A stretch of DNA of 64,000 bases, taken from assembly GCA_934168275.1 (NCBI GenBank), contig CAKPNA010000001.1, positions 1-64,000 on the forward strand. Direction: 5' to 3'. How positions within the stretch are numbered: the stretch's first letter is position 1; each line of letters begins with the position of its first letter. The notes under the pieces were generated by a model. It had not been told where the DNA came from. It saw only the letters and a list, made by a program, of their open reading frames with translations, and ran no database searches. Below are positions 15,328 through 24,689 of this stretch, in pieces. The position numbers were made by a program, and so were the translations under genes. Origin of the DNA: an uncultured Bacilli bacterium (GTDB taxonomy: Bacteria > Bacillota_I > Bacilli_A > RF39 > UBA660).

Positions 15328-16494
15328 ATCTATATTTTCTTGACTAGTCTCTTCAATATAATCAGTAATATCTTCATGTACCTTAAAAAATAAATTCAAA
15401 GTAATTTTAGATTCATTAGTATCTTTTGCTACTATCTTAACGTCTTCAATACTAATTATTCTATTATTACCGGCTTGTAATTTATTTTTAGCAACTTCAA
15501 TTGCTTTACTTGTTGCTTCTTCTTCTGTTAATATATCATCAATTATTTTTAATTCATATTGTCTATCAATAGACACATAAAAAGGAAGAAAATTATGTTT
15601 TAATAAGATTTTACTTTTAGTACTAAACTCTTTATATTTACTATAATTAAATAAAGAATACTTTTTATTAATAAAATTAATGGATAATACTTTATTATTT
15701 CTACCTGTTAATCTCTCTTCTTTATAAACGTATGGATAATCAATATTTACTTTATACCATACTTCCCCAACTACTTTACCTGTTGCTTTAACTAACGTTG
15801 TTGTCCCATTAGTATTATTAATAATACCAGAAATTACTTTATCACCTTTTCTAACATACGCCCCAATACTTGATACTTTCTCACCTTTTAAGGCTTTAAT
15901 ATCTACTATTGTAGCATTTTTACTAGAAATAATACTCTGATATTGATACCCATCTTCAGTCTTATCTATTAATCTTTCTTGAACCCTAACAATATATTTA
16001 ACACCACTTGTTATAATCTCTATCCATTCTAAACTATCTTTATTATTATCTAATATTTTATTTTTAATTTCTTCTAATTGTTGATAATTCTTCTTCCAAG
16101 TATATTTTTTAACTCCATATGTTTCCAAATTATCAAGCACTAACTTTCTAACATTACTCTTAGAATGCACTACCTCAACCTTAAAAATAACATTAGATAA
16201 AGTATACAAGAAAGCTAAACTAATTATTAATGAAATAATAACAATAATATTTTTCTTTATTATTGATTTTAATTTTAATAATCCATAACTATCTATTAAG
16301 GTAATTTTATATATTGATGGCATATCTTTAATCTTTAAATAATCACTATATCTAATAATTAAATTAACTTCTTTATAATTTATTGGAATTAGTTTAATAA
16401 TAGAAATATTTTTCTTTATAACTCTTTTTATATAGTTATTTATATTAATACCTGTAATTTTTACTTTAACTAGTTTTAATTCTTTTTTTCTCAT
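15313..16494 (-). CDS. yqfD: Sporulation protein YqfD family
   Basis: This 393-aa protein starts with a soluble domain (about residues 1-75), then one membrane segment (NIIVIISLIISLAFLYTLSN, about 82-101) and a large extracytoplasmic beta-rich domain with VRVQERLID, DIKALKGEKV and RKGDKVISGII. This is the YqfD architecture. YqfD is a sporulation protein needed for stage IV (cortex) in Bacillus and belongs to the sigma-E regulon. It lies 8 nt after yqfC in the same order as in Bacillus and Clostridium, supporting both calls. Confidence 0.85.
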   Translation of the reverse strand: MRKKELKLVKVKITGININNYIKRVIKKNISIIKLIPINYKEVNLIIRYSDYLKIKDMPSIYKITLIDSYGLLKLKSIIKKNIIVIISLIISLAFLYTLSNVIFKVEVVHSKSNVRKLVLDNLETYGVKKYTWKKNYQQLEEIKNKILDNNKDSLEWIEIITSGVKYIVRVQERLIDKTEDGYQYQSIISSKNATIVDIKALKGEKVSSIGAYVRKGDKVISGIINNTNGTTTLVKATGKVVGEVWYKVNIDYPYVYKEERLTGRNNKVLSINFINKKYSLFNYSKYKEFSTKSKILLKHNFLPFYVSIDRQYELKIIDDILTEEEATSKAIEVAKNKLQAGNNRIISIEDVKIVAKDTNESKITLNLFFKVHEDITDYIEETSQENIDNSEE

Positions 16495-16502
16495 TATATC
16501 AC

Positions 16503-16739
16503 CTATAATTCGATACTATAGATTTTCCCTGTTATTAATATTTCATCAGATAACATTTTTGTAATAACTAAATTAGAACCATTAACTGTTGTTATTCCAT
16601 CTTTAGATTCTACTTTAATAACATTGTCTGTAAACTCAATAATTTTTTTATAATTTACTATATTAACTGAATTATCTACTATTATTACCTTGTATTTATA
16701 TTCACTTATATAGTTATCTATTCTATCAAATAATTTCAT
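16503..16739 (-). CDS. yqfC: Sporulation protein YqfC family (YabP-like)
   Basis: This 78-aa protein has the YabP/YqfC beta pattern: VNYKKIIEFTDNVIKV, then TVNGSNLVITKMLSDEILITGKI. Its position directly before yqfD matches the conserved yqfCD pair of endospore formers. It probably acts at the forespore or mother-cell envelope; the molecular role is unknown even in model species. Confidence 0.75.
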   Translation of the reverse strand: MKLFDRIDNYISEYKYKVIIVDNSVNIVNYKKIIEFTDNVIKVESKDGITTVNGSNLVITKMLSDEILITGKIYSIEL

Positions 16740-16787
16740 ATATATCCCTATCTAATTATATGAAACTAATGGTGATTAATGATTATT

Positions 16788-17474
16788 TTAAGCAGCATTT
16801 GAGTAAGTCATATTATTCTTCATCTTCTTTAATATCTTTTTCTCACTTCTTGATACGTATACTTGATTAACTCCTAACTCACTACTAATCTCTGCTTGTG
16901 TCTTATCTTCAAAGTATCTGCCATATATTATCTGTCTTTCAAAATCAGATAATTTGCTAATCTCTTCTTTAAGCATAATATCATCAACACTACAGCTATC
17001 TTTAGAATCTTTTACTGTATCTAAAACAGTCAAAGTTTTACCATCTTCTTTAATTATTCGATCTAGACTATCTATACTTTGGTTATAGAATATGACATTA
17101 CTAATCACACTTTCATCTATCTCTAAAAATAAAGCTAACTCTCTAATTGATGGTTCTTTCATTAATCTTTGTGATAATATTAATCTAGCATTCTCAATTT
17201 TTTTATTTAAACTAATTACCTCTTTATTAACCTTAACTATTCTATTAGTACATACATAATTCAAAACTTCTCCTAACATACATTTATAAGCGTAAGTAGT
17301 AAACTTTATGCCTAAATTAGAATTATAATTACTAGCATACTTACACAAGCCATATAAAGCTACTTGATATAAATCATCCATATCATATAAACCTTTATAT
17401 TTACCTATAATTGAATAAATTAATTTTTGATTATCTTTTATAAATTCAGTTAATGAAGCATTAGTTATCATCAT
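16788..17474 (-). CDS. RNA polymerase sigma factor, SigF/SigG-like sporulation type
   Basis: This is a 228-aa sigma-70 protein. Region 2 has YDMDDLYQVALYGLCKYASNY and FTTYAYKCMLGEVLNYV. Region 3 is at about 105-140, and region 4 has LSDFERQIIYGRYFEDKTQ with the helix-turn-helix AEISSELGVNQVYVSRSEKK. Length and domain make-up match forespore or general-stress factors of the SigF/SigB/SigG group. It lies 8 nt after a STAS-domain gene, as sigF lies downstream of spoIIAA, but no SpoIIAB kinase gene is present. The downstream yqfCD pair supports a sporulation role. Confidence 0.8.
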   Translation of the reverse strand: MMITNASLTEFIKDNQKLIYSIIGKYKGLYDMDDLYQVALYGLCKYASNYNSNLGIKFTTYAYKCMLGEVLNYVCTNRIVKVNKEVISLNKKIENARLILSQRLMKEPSIRELALFLEIDESVISNVIFYNQSIDSLDRIIKEDGKTLTVLDTVKDSKDSCSVDDIMLKEEISKLSDFERQIIYGRYFEDKTQAEISSELGVNQVYVSRSEKKILKKMKNNMTYSNAA

Positions 17475-17482
17475 CTATCCTT

Positions 17483-17809
17483 TCATATTACTTTAAATAA
17501 ATCCAACTCATTAACTACATATGGAATCTTATTATTTAATAAATGCTTACTTATATTTTCTTTTTTATCACATATAACTAACCTACCTGAATTATTACTA
17601 ATTAAATTGTAAAAATTACTAATATAATTAATTCCATAAATATCAATACTTGTTAGTCCATCAATATTAAGTGCTATATAATTACACCCAATACTATCAA
17701 TAGTATCTACTAATATTCTCTTATTTTTTAAATAAGTTTCTTTAGTTAAACACCCTTTTAATCGAACAAACAATATTCCTTTACGAAATTCAAAATCTAC
17801 TTTAAACAT
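17483..17809 (-). CDS. STAS-domain protein (SpoIIAA-like)
   Basis: This is a STAS fold of about 108 aa, from the ATG at 17809 with AGAAAGGAAG before it; the upstream in-frame start has none. It is the type used by anti-anti-sigma factors such as SpoIIAA and RsbV. The phosphorylation loop, normally D-S-S/T-G, reads SIDIYGI here, so the phospho-acceptor Ser is not where it is in SpoIIAA. It could therefore be a non-switching partner of the adjacent sigma factor, or act by another mechanism. It is co-transcribed with the sigma gene. Confidence 0.7.
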   Translation of the reverse strand: MFKVDFEFRKGILFVRLKGCLTKETYLKNKRILVDTIDSIGCNYIALNIDGLTSIDIYGINYISNFYNLISNNSGRLVICDKKENISKHLLNNKIPYVVNELDLFKVI

Positions 17810-17880
17810 AATTTCTTCCTTTCTATAAAAAACTACCATATTTTTAATTTATTATACACGACTTCGACAAAACTTCTTAA

Positions 17881-18966
17881 TTAATTCGTTCGACATTTTT
17901 TGCAACTAATACTAATTAAGCCTATTCCTATAATAGTTAAAGATATAATCATCGATGCCAATATTAAATATTTATTAGTATTACTATCTTTAATTAAATT
18001 ATTAACCGTACTAGTATTACTAATACTACTAGTATCTCTACTAAAAGATTTTCTATTATTAGTTATATTCGTAATATTATTTTCTACTACCTTTACTTCA
18101 GCATTATCTGACTCACCATTACCATATATCTTATAATCATTATAATCCGGAAGATAACCATCTATATTGGCATAGTAATTATCATCATAATATTGTTTAG
18201 TTATATTATAATAATATACCAATTTATTACGATATCTATAATATACATTCATTCTATCTATACCATACAATTCATCAGCCATCTCTATATTACTACTTTC
18301 ATATATAGTATTATCATATCTTAAAATATCCCAATCATTACTTGGCACATATTTACTTTTCTGATTACTACCCACACGTTTTATAATATTCTCATCATTA
18401 ATGTCATTAAATCCTATAGCATATCTTATCTCAAAATTTACAGCACTATCCATAGGACTAGTAATTATTTCTATACTTATATCTTTAGGCTCATAATATT
18501 TATCTAAAGAAAATGATATAAAAGAATTTTGATTAAAGTTACCTCTTGTATCATCCCAATCTGTCCGACGTAAATTAGCTGTGCCATAATTTATTAACGC
18601 ATTTTTATAATATATATTAATTTTCTCAATATCTATTAAATCTGAAAAATTCCCTAAATTAACATATTTTATCTTCAACGGCTTTTTATAATAAAATGTT
18701 GTCTTAAAATCATACTCTCTATTCTTGTCATTTAAATCTATATCATTATCTAATAATTTAAAATCACTTATATAATCACTATAAATATACCTATTATTAT
18801 CTTTATATTGATATTTATTAGAAGTATCCTCCAGTAAATACTCTCCATCTACCTCTTCTTTATACCACCTATATCTTATCTCATACTTATCTTCTGCCAA
18901 ACATATATTACTCCCCATTAATAGTAATAAAATAAATAATATTATCTTTTTTAGTGTCATCATCAT
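17881..18966 (-). CDS. Hypothetical secreted/anchored protein (361 aa)
   Basis: I do not recognise this protein. It has a clear signal peptide (residues about 5-25, ending CLAEDKYE), a Tyr/Asp/Asn-rich extracytoplasmic domain (about 26-300) with many beta-strand patterns, and a C-terminal membrane segment (YLILASMIISLTIIGIGLIS) before a short basic, Cys-containing tail. It has no sortase motif. The ribosome site AAAGGAAG precedes three consecutive ATGs. It lies just upstream of the STAS/sigma pair on the same strand, 41 nt away, and could be part of the sporulation transcript. Confidence 0.65.
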   Translation of the reverse strand: MMMTLKKIILFILLLLMGSNICLAEDKYEIRYRWYKEEVDGEYLLEDTSNKYQYKDNNRYIYSDYISDFKLLDNDIDLNDKNREYDFKTTFYYKKPLKIKYVNLGNFSDLIDIEKINIYYKNALINYGTANLRRTDWDDTRGNFNQNSFISFSLDKYYEPKDISIEIITSPMDSAVNFEIRYAIGFNDINDENIIKRVGSNQKSKYVPSNDWDILRYDNTIYESSNIEMADELYGIDRMNVYYRYRNKLVYYYNITKQYYDDNYYANIDGYLPDYNDYKIYGNGESDNAEVKVVENNITNITNNRKSFSRDTSSISNTSTVNNLIKDSNTNKYLILASMIISLTIIGIGLISISCKKCRTN

Positions 18967-19065
18967 CTACTTCCTTTCTTACCCCTTCAATTATAATATT
19001 CCGAGTAAAGGAAGCATTTTACTTCTTTTTTCCCAAACTTTTTAAAAAAAATTATAAATCACCTA

Positions 19066-19096
19066 AAAAGAAAGAACACAAACGCTTGTGTTCTTG
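19066..19096 (-). terminator. Terminator after the secreted protein gene at 19131
   Basis: On the minus strand AAGAACACAAGCG / TTTGTGTTCTT pair, followed by TCTTTTT. Confidence 0.8.
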
Positions 19097-19130
19097 TCTA
19101 TCATTTACTAGTAATGACACTATATATTAT

Positions 19131-20450
19131 TTATCTTCTTCTATTTTTATTCTTATTTTTTAACTTAATTATTAATGCTATTAATAAAGCAATAATTGTT
19201 ATTACTATCACTCCGATAGCAATATATAAATAATTTTTATAGTTATCTGCTTTAGCTTGATATACTTTTTCAACATCATTATTATATCTTTGAACCGTAC
19301 CCTCTACAGCATCATATTGATATAAAGACTCTTTCCCTGTCTCTACATTAACCGCATAAAACAAGAAAAAGTTTTTTGTACTCTCATCAGCGGCATAAGT
19401 GCTTTTAATTATTCCATTATTAGCTAATTTATAAGCTTTAATTTCATCTTCATTATAAGTGAATGTTGTCATTTTATAATTCTTATCTTTATAGTTTTTA
19501 TTAGTTAAATATAAAGTTATACCACCCATAGTATATTCTTTATATAAACTATATTTATTATTGTCATAAATATAATAATTAACTACCCCATTACTATCTT
19601 TTAACATTACTAAAGTATAACCAGTTATTTTAGAATGATATGCTAAAACATCTTGATCATTAATCTTAACTGTTGTCTCTTCATAAGTAGCATTAACTCT
19701 TTCTATCTCTCCACTTTTTCTAACAACAGTATATGTATTGCCATCTACTTCGACATTAATTGGATCTAATTCTTTAACAATAATATTTAACTTATATGTC
19801 CTAGTATTACCATTCTCTGCTGTTACCACTAATTCGATATTATTATTACCTTCATTTACTTGAACTTCACCACTACCCTTAACACTAGCCTTAGAATTCT
19901 CTGTTTTAGCATTAATAACCACTTTTTCTGTCCCATTAGGTACTTCAACAGTATATTCTAATGTTTCCTTATCAAAAGCCTGATTTAATTCATATCCTTC
20001 TACTCCTAAAGATATTAAATAATTATTAGCTGAATATACTTTAGGAGGTATTACCGGCGGATTATTTACCGTAATCTTAACATAATCATTAGTTAAATTT
20101 ACCCAACTACTAGAAGCCATCTCTGTTAATCTAACACCACTTGTTGTACAATTAATAGTACCTGCTGTTGTTGCTTTAACCGTATATGTATAAGTCTTAG
20201 TATAAACACTATTTGAACTATCATCAAATCTTAAATCTATACCACCACTTACTCCAGCACCACTGCAAGATAAACTACCTTCAATACTAACAATTGGACT
20301 AGAAGCTGAAATAGTCGTTGTTATAACCGCACTATTTCCTTTCGTTATAGTACTACTACCAGTTCTTACTGATAAACTAGCCGCATCTACTTTATTAGCA
20401 TAAATAAATATACATAATATTCCTAAAAATATCTTACTTATCTTTTTCAT
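19131..20450 (-). CDS. Secreted membrane-anchored protein with cadherin-like beta-sandwich (439 aa)
   Basis: It has a signal peptide (about residues 1-23, ...NKVDA), an N-terminal Ig-like or cohesin-sized beta domain (about 24-130), and a cadherin-like domain (about 140-225, LISLGVEGYELNQAF...YTVEVPNG...TRTYKLNI). An unassigned beta domain follows, and the C-terminal membrane segment (YIAIGVIVITIIALLIALII) has a basic tail. It lies 9 nt downstream of a dockerin-bearing glucosaminidase, and the two share the cadherin-like module, so they probably act together at the cell wall. Whether the first domain is a cohesin that binds the neighbour's dockerin cannot be told by eye. Confidence 0.7.
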   Translation of the reverse strand: MKKISKIFLGILCIFIYANKVDAASLSVRTGSSTITKGNSAVITTTISASSPIVSIEGSLSCSGAGVSGGIDLRFDDSSNSVYTKTYTYTVKATTAGTINCTTSGVRLTEMASSSWVNLTNDYVKITVNNPPVIPPKVYSANNYLISLGVEGYELNQAFDKETLEYTVEVPNGTEKVVINAKTENSKASVKGSGEVQVNEGNNNIELVVTAENGNTRTYKLNIIVKELDPINVEVDGNTYTVVRKSGEIERVNATYEETTVKINDQDVLAYHSKITGYTLVMLKDSNGVVNYYIYDNNKYSLYKEYTMGGITLYLTNKNYKDKNYKMTTFTYNEDEIKAYKLANNGIIKSTYAADESTKNFFLFYAVNVETGKESLYQYDAVEGTVQRYNNDVEKVYQAKADNYKNYLYIAIGVIVITIIALLIALIIKLKNKNKNRRR

Positions 20451-20459
20451 AATTCCTCC

Positions 20460-22742
20460 TTACTGTTCTATCTTAGCATATCCATAATAATCTCTTAAAA
20501 TAGCTAAATAATCCAACTTATCAATAACACCATCTCTATTAACATCTGCTGAACTACTATATACACCCTCTAATTTAGCATAATTATAATAGTGTCTTAA
20601 CACTGCTAAATAATCTAACTTATCGATAACACCATCCCCATTAATATCGCCATAAATAATTACTTGATAAATCTTCTTCTCTTTACTATTACTAACTTCT
20701 ATTACATCACCTGTTGTAAAATTGGTATTACTCTTTACTTCATTATTACTATTCTTAATAGTTATACTAGTAGTAGCACTAATCTTCTTGATATTATCTA
20801 TTAAACTATTAACATTAGTATTAGGACTTATACCATATATATATTTATCATTATATTTAATACCACTATTATTTAATACTTCACTAAGTGGCATCTCTAC
20901 TATTTCCTCAGTTTTCTTCTTCGTAATATTTAAAATATAAGTTCTACTTCTACCACTCTCTGACACAACAACAATATTTACTTTATTATTCTCATTCTTA
21001 AGTTCAATATTACCAATACCCGATACTTTAGCCTTACTATTTATTGGATTAGCCTTAATATTTATCTTACTATTAAATACTTCAATATTATATTCTTGAG
21101 TTGTATAATCAAACTCATCAATTACTTTATCATCAATACTAATACTACTTAAATAGTTATTAGGATTTCCTACTTTAGGAGAACTAACAGCATAATTAGG
21201 CATATTATTATATACCGGAATAACAAAGTTAATACTAGTATCTAAATAGTCTTTCATATTATTTACATAAGTATTATAAGTAATACTTGTCTCCTGCATA
21301 GGAGCTGCTAGATTCTGCATATATTGATGAGTATAATGACCATCCGCAGTTGATACATCAAACTTCTGATAATAAACAGTATCTTGGTTAACACTAATAT
21401 AACCATTATATATAAACTTAGCGCCCCCTAATATGCCATTATAAGGAGTATTCCAACCATTCTCCATCGCATATACCATACCATTTAATATCTTATTCTC
21501 ACCATATACTTTGATATTAAAGAAATTATAAAATTTCGAATATTCTGTATCATTATAAGTGAATGCTCCACCTAAACGAGGATCAGTTATATCAATACCA
21601 CTAATCTCCTGCTTAATACGACTAGCCACATGGACTGAACTAATACCAACTTCTTTAGTAGCCGTTATCACATCATCATAAACATTACTTTCTAAATCTT
21701 TATATACCTCTGTCCAAAAACTCTGCCCACTTAAAACCATCGCAATCGTATCCGCAGTATGCGTATCATTAAAATTAAGTGATTCAAAAGCAAATATATA
21801 TTTCTCATTAAGGTAATTACGCGGATCTAAATAATAAGCAATAGCCTCACTCGAAGCATTGTACCAGCCTCTCTCTGTCGCATATTGATAAAAAGTATCA
21901 TTAATAATACTATAACTATTAATATCCATTGAAAAATAATTATTACTAAATGCTGACCCCTCTAGTAAACTACGTCCATAAAAGCTCTCATTACTAACAA
22001 CTGTATCAAAATCTAAATTAATTTTCTCTCCATAAAATTGCCAATTAGGATGTCTAGCATGAATCTCCGCTAAATAAGTAAGATAACTATCCGGAAAATT
22101 TCTCTCTCTTAATAATTTATAATAGTCTTCTAGTTTTTCTTTCTCTTGATAATATTTAGTAGCGGTCTCTGATAACTTTGTTGTATTAATTAAACTACCA
22201 CATATATATCCACTAGCACCCGTTGCTGTTAATATATCATAATAATAACCACAAGTTCCATGGGCTTCTTCCTTAACACTTTTTATACTAATTACATCTC
22301 CACAACTAACTGTATTACCATTATTATTACCCCCCGGACTATTTAATAGGTTGATACTACTAGTATTACCATAACAAGCAACTGTTCCATCACCTGCTAC
22401 TTTATCATTATAGTTTGATCTAATATATATATTATCACTACCCGTAAGTTTTATATTATCTGGAATTAATGTTATATAAGTACCACAAGCATACCCCGTC
22501 GTTCCATTATGTTTTATCTGATACCACTTACCACAATAAGCATTTGAGCCACTATTAGTATTTAATATTTCTACCTTGGTACCATAAGTTAAACCTCTAA
22601 TAATACTATTCCCATTAGAAGCATCCATATTAGATCTAAAATATAATACATCAGCATCTATTACCCCACTCTTAGCTAGTACTTTATTACTAAAGCAAAC
22701 AAAAAATAAGATAAACATAACAAAATATTTTTTATACTTCAT
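20460..22742 (-). CDS. Secreted N-acetylglucosaminidase with SH3 repeats and C-terminal dockerin
   Basis: This 760-aa exported protein has a signal peptide (1-23), and two to three SH3-like wall-binding repeats (about 25-180; GTKVEILN..., CGKWYQIKHNGTTGYACG). A LytG-type glucosaminidase domain follows (about 215-480; ARHPNWQFYGEKINLDFDTV, YYLDPRNYLNEKYIFAFESL), which cuts peptidoglycan glycan strands. A cadherin-like beta domain lies at about 540-605, and a type I dockerin forms the C-terminus, with two calcium-binding repeats (GDINGDGVIDKLDYLAVL and ADVNRDGVIDKLDYLAIL). A dockerin on a wall hydrolase implies assembly with a cohesin partner. It is transcribed together with the gene at 19131. 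Confidence 0.88.
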   Translation of the reverse strand: MKYKKYFVMFILFFVCFSNKVLAKSGVIDADVLYFRSNMDASNGNSIIRGLTYGTKVEILNTNSGSNAYCGKWYQIKHNGTTGYACGTYITLIPDNIKLTGSDNIYIRSNYNDKVAGDGTVACYGNTSSINLLNSPGGNNNGNTVSCGDVISIKSVKEEAHGTCGYYYDILTATGASGYICGSLINTTKLSETATKYYQEKEKLEDYYKLLRERNFPDSYLTYLAEIHARHPNWQFYGEKINLDFDTVVSNESFYGRSLLEGSAFSNNYFSMDINSYSIINDTFYQYATERGWYNASSEAIAYYLDPRNYLNEKYIFAFESLNFNDTHTADTIAMVLSGQSFWTEVYKDLESNVYDDVITATKEVGISSVHVASRIKQEISGIDITDPRLGGAFTYNDTEYSKFYNFFNIKVYGENKILNGMVYAMENGWNTPYNGILGGAKFIYNGYISVNQDTVYYQKFDVSTADGHYTHQYMQNLAAPMQETSITYNTYVNNMKDYLDTSINFVIPVYNNMPNYAVSSPKVGNPNNYLSSISIDDKVIDEFDYTTQEYNIEVFNSKINIKANPINSKAKVSGIGNIELKNENNKVNIVVVSESGRSRTYILNITKKKTEEIVEMPLSEVLNNSGIKYNDKYIYGISPNTNVNSLIDNIKKISATTSITIKNSNNEVKSNTNFTTGDVIEVSNSKEKKIYQVIIYGDINGDGVIDKLDYLAVLRHYYNYAKLEGVYSSSADVNRDGVIDKLDYLAILRDYYGYAKIEQ

Positions 22743-22863
22743 AGGATATCTTCCTTTCTACCATTCTCTTTAATTATAGCATATATTCGACATATTTTAC
22801 TATATTTATATTTTATTTTACATTATTTTATTATATGTGGTAAAATATTATGTGGTGAATTAT

Positions 22864-23799
22864 ATGTTTAAATATACATTAGATAACAAAAGATATCATA
22901 CTCTAAACTATTATTATCGTACTAAATTTAATTCTAAAGTATTTAAAGTTAGTCTAAATGCCGGCTTTACTTGCCCTAATATTGATGGTACTAAAGGTTA
23001 TGGCGGTTGTATTTATTGCTCTAAAACCGGTTCTGGAGAATTTGGTGGTGACATTAAAGATGATCTAATCACACAATTTAATACTGTTAAGAATAAAATA
23101 ATAAAAAAATGGCCTAACAGTAAATATATTGGCTATTTTCAAGCTAGAACTAATACTTATGCTCCGGTAAATATCTTAAAAGAAAAATATGAAACTATCT
23201 TAAACTTAGATAACGTTATTGGCTTATCTATCGCTACTAGATGTGACGCTATTAGTGATGAAGTATTAGATTATTTAGATGAATTAAATAAAAAAACATA
23301 TTTATCTATTGAACTAGGTCTTCAAACTATCCACGATAAAACATCTAAATTAATTAATAGATGTCATACCCTTGAAGAATTTGATAATATGGTAAAAAAA
23401 TTACGAGCAAGAAATATTAATGTTATTGTTCACATCATTAATGGCTTACCTTATGAAACTGAAAAAATGATGCTAGAAACCATTAATCATTTAAATAAAT
23501 TAGATATTCAAGGAGTTAAAATTCATATGTTAAATATCATTAAAGATACTCCCCTAGAAACATTATATAATCAAGAAAAGTTTCACATCTTAACCAAAGA
23601 AGAATATATCGATATTGTTATAAAACAACTAGAATTACTAGATCCTAAAATAGTTATTCATCGTATTACTTCTGATCCTGATCCGACTGAATTAGTCGAA
23701 CCAACTTGGCTTATTAAAAAGTTCTGTCTACTTAATGATATCGATAAAGAAATGAAAAAAAGAGATACTTATCAAGGAAAAAACTATAAAATAGTATAA
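22864..23799 (+). CDS. Radical SAM protein, TIGR01212/YhcC family
   Basis: This is a radical SAM enzyme of about 311 aa. Its cluster motif is the spaced form CPNIDGTKGYGGCIYC, followed by GSGEFGG, typical of the YhcC/TIGR01212 family. ELGLQT near residue 153 and DPDPTELVEP near the end also fit. The reaction of this family is not established as far as I know. I choose the ATG at 22864 because GGTGA precedes it; the longer frame starts inside the promoter region (TAAAAT at 22840s). It is a single gene on the plus strand. Confidence 0.85.
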   Translation: MFKYTLDNKRYHTLNYYYRTKFNSKVFKVSLNAGFTCPNIDGTKGYGGCIYCSKTGSGEFGGDIKDDLITQFNTVKNKIIKKWPNSKYIGYFQARTNTYAPVNILKEKYETILNLDNVIGLSIATRCDAISDEVLDYLDELNKKTYLSIELGLQTIHDKTSKLINRCHTLEEFDNMVKKLRARNINVIVHIINGLPYETEKMMLETINHLNKLDIQGVKIHMLNIIKDTPLETLYNQEKFHILTKEEYIDIVIKQLELLDPKIVIHRITSDPDPTELVEPTWLIKKFCLLNDIDKEMKKRDTYQGKNYKIV

Positions 23800-23800
23800 T

Positions 23801-24226
23801 CTATCTTATAGTTCTTTTTTTAACATTACCTTTAGTCATCTCTACTATAAATTCTTCCAAAAGTTTTATTAATCGCATTTGATTAGCTATAACATGTACA
23901 TTATCATCTTTCTCTATCAATGAATTAGTATATGTATCTATATAATAACTAGCTTCATCAGATATAGCCAGACTTCCATAAGTATATAATATTTTTAAAG
24001 CATCATCTAAATTCCACTGACAAATCCATTTTGAAGATTTATTAGATATCTTAGTATAATCTATACTAAAAGGTACTCCTATTACATATCTATCCACATT
24101 ATAATCTTCATTAATGGTAATAAAACTAGTTATATCTCCAAATCTAATCTTATCAATATCAGCATTGCCCGATAACAACCTTATTTCTTCTCTTATTGTC
24201 TTATATACTATTGCTCTTATAGCCAT
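23801..24226 (-). CDS. Hypothetical protein, tandem paralog 3 (141 aa)
   Basis: This is the last of three adjacent related genes. Shared landmarks are an N-terminal IVYKT segment, ITSFI, RYVIGVPFSIDY, LYTYGSLAISDEASYY and a C-terminal HVIANQMRLIKLLEEFI helix, ending in a basic tail (KRTIR). I do not recognise the family. It has no signal peptide or membrane segment and is probably cytoplasmic. It is 5 nt from the next paralog and downstream of a promoter with a LexA-type box. Confidence 0.65.
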   Translation of the reverse strand: MAIRAIVYKTIREEIRLLSGNADIDKIRFGDITSFITINEDYNVDRYVIGVPFSIDYTKISNKSSKWICQWNLDDALKILYTYGSLAISDEASYYIDTYTNSLIEKDDNVHVIANQMRLIKLLEEFIVEMTKGNVKKRTIR

Positions 24227-24231
24227 ATTAT

Positions 24232-24669
24232 CTATCTTCTAACTTTACTTATTGGTCTTTGTGGTTCACTTATTACTTGTTTATTTTCTTCAATAAACTG
24301 TTTTAAGATACCTAATAATTCATTTTGACTAGACACTACATGTGTATTATGTGTTTTGTAGTAAACATCACCTGTTAACATATCAAAATAACAATTAGCT
24401 TCTCTTTCAGATACTTGCTTACCATTATTTAATATATCATTTTTTAAACGTACACCCATATAATACGGTTTGTCAATATTATAATATTTATAAGGTATAC
24501 CTATTACATAACTATCTGTCATAGGAGCTCCATTATCATTTCTATATACTTGATTTATTCTAGTAAAACTAACTATTTCACTAAAATTAACTTCTTTTAC
24601 ACTGCCATCAAATGGTAGCACACTTTCTTTACCATCAAAATTTTTATATATTATTACATTCTTTATCAT
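24232..24669 (-). CDS. Hypothetical protein, tandem paralog 2 (145 aa)
   Basis: This is the middle paralog. It starts MIKNVIIYKNFDGKESVLPF like paralog 1 and shares FTRINQVY, DSYVIGIPYKYYNID, NNGKQVSEREANCYFD, THVVSSQNELLGIL and an RPISKVRR tail. It is closest to paralog 1 (24690-25145). The alternation of hydrophobic strands with a final amphipathic helix suggests a small alpha/beta domain. It has a typical ribosome site (AAGGAGAAATG context). Unknown function, same transcript as its neighbours. Confidence 0.65.
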   Translation of the reverse strand: MIKNVIIYKNFDGKESVLPFDGSVKEVNFSEIVSFTRINQVYRNDNGAPMTDSYVIGIPYKYYNIDKPYYMGVRLKNDILNNGKQVSEREANCYFDMLTGDVYYKTHNTHVVSSQNELLGILKQFIEENKQVISEPQRPISKVRR

Positions 24670-24689
24670 TATTCATTTCTCCTTAATAT

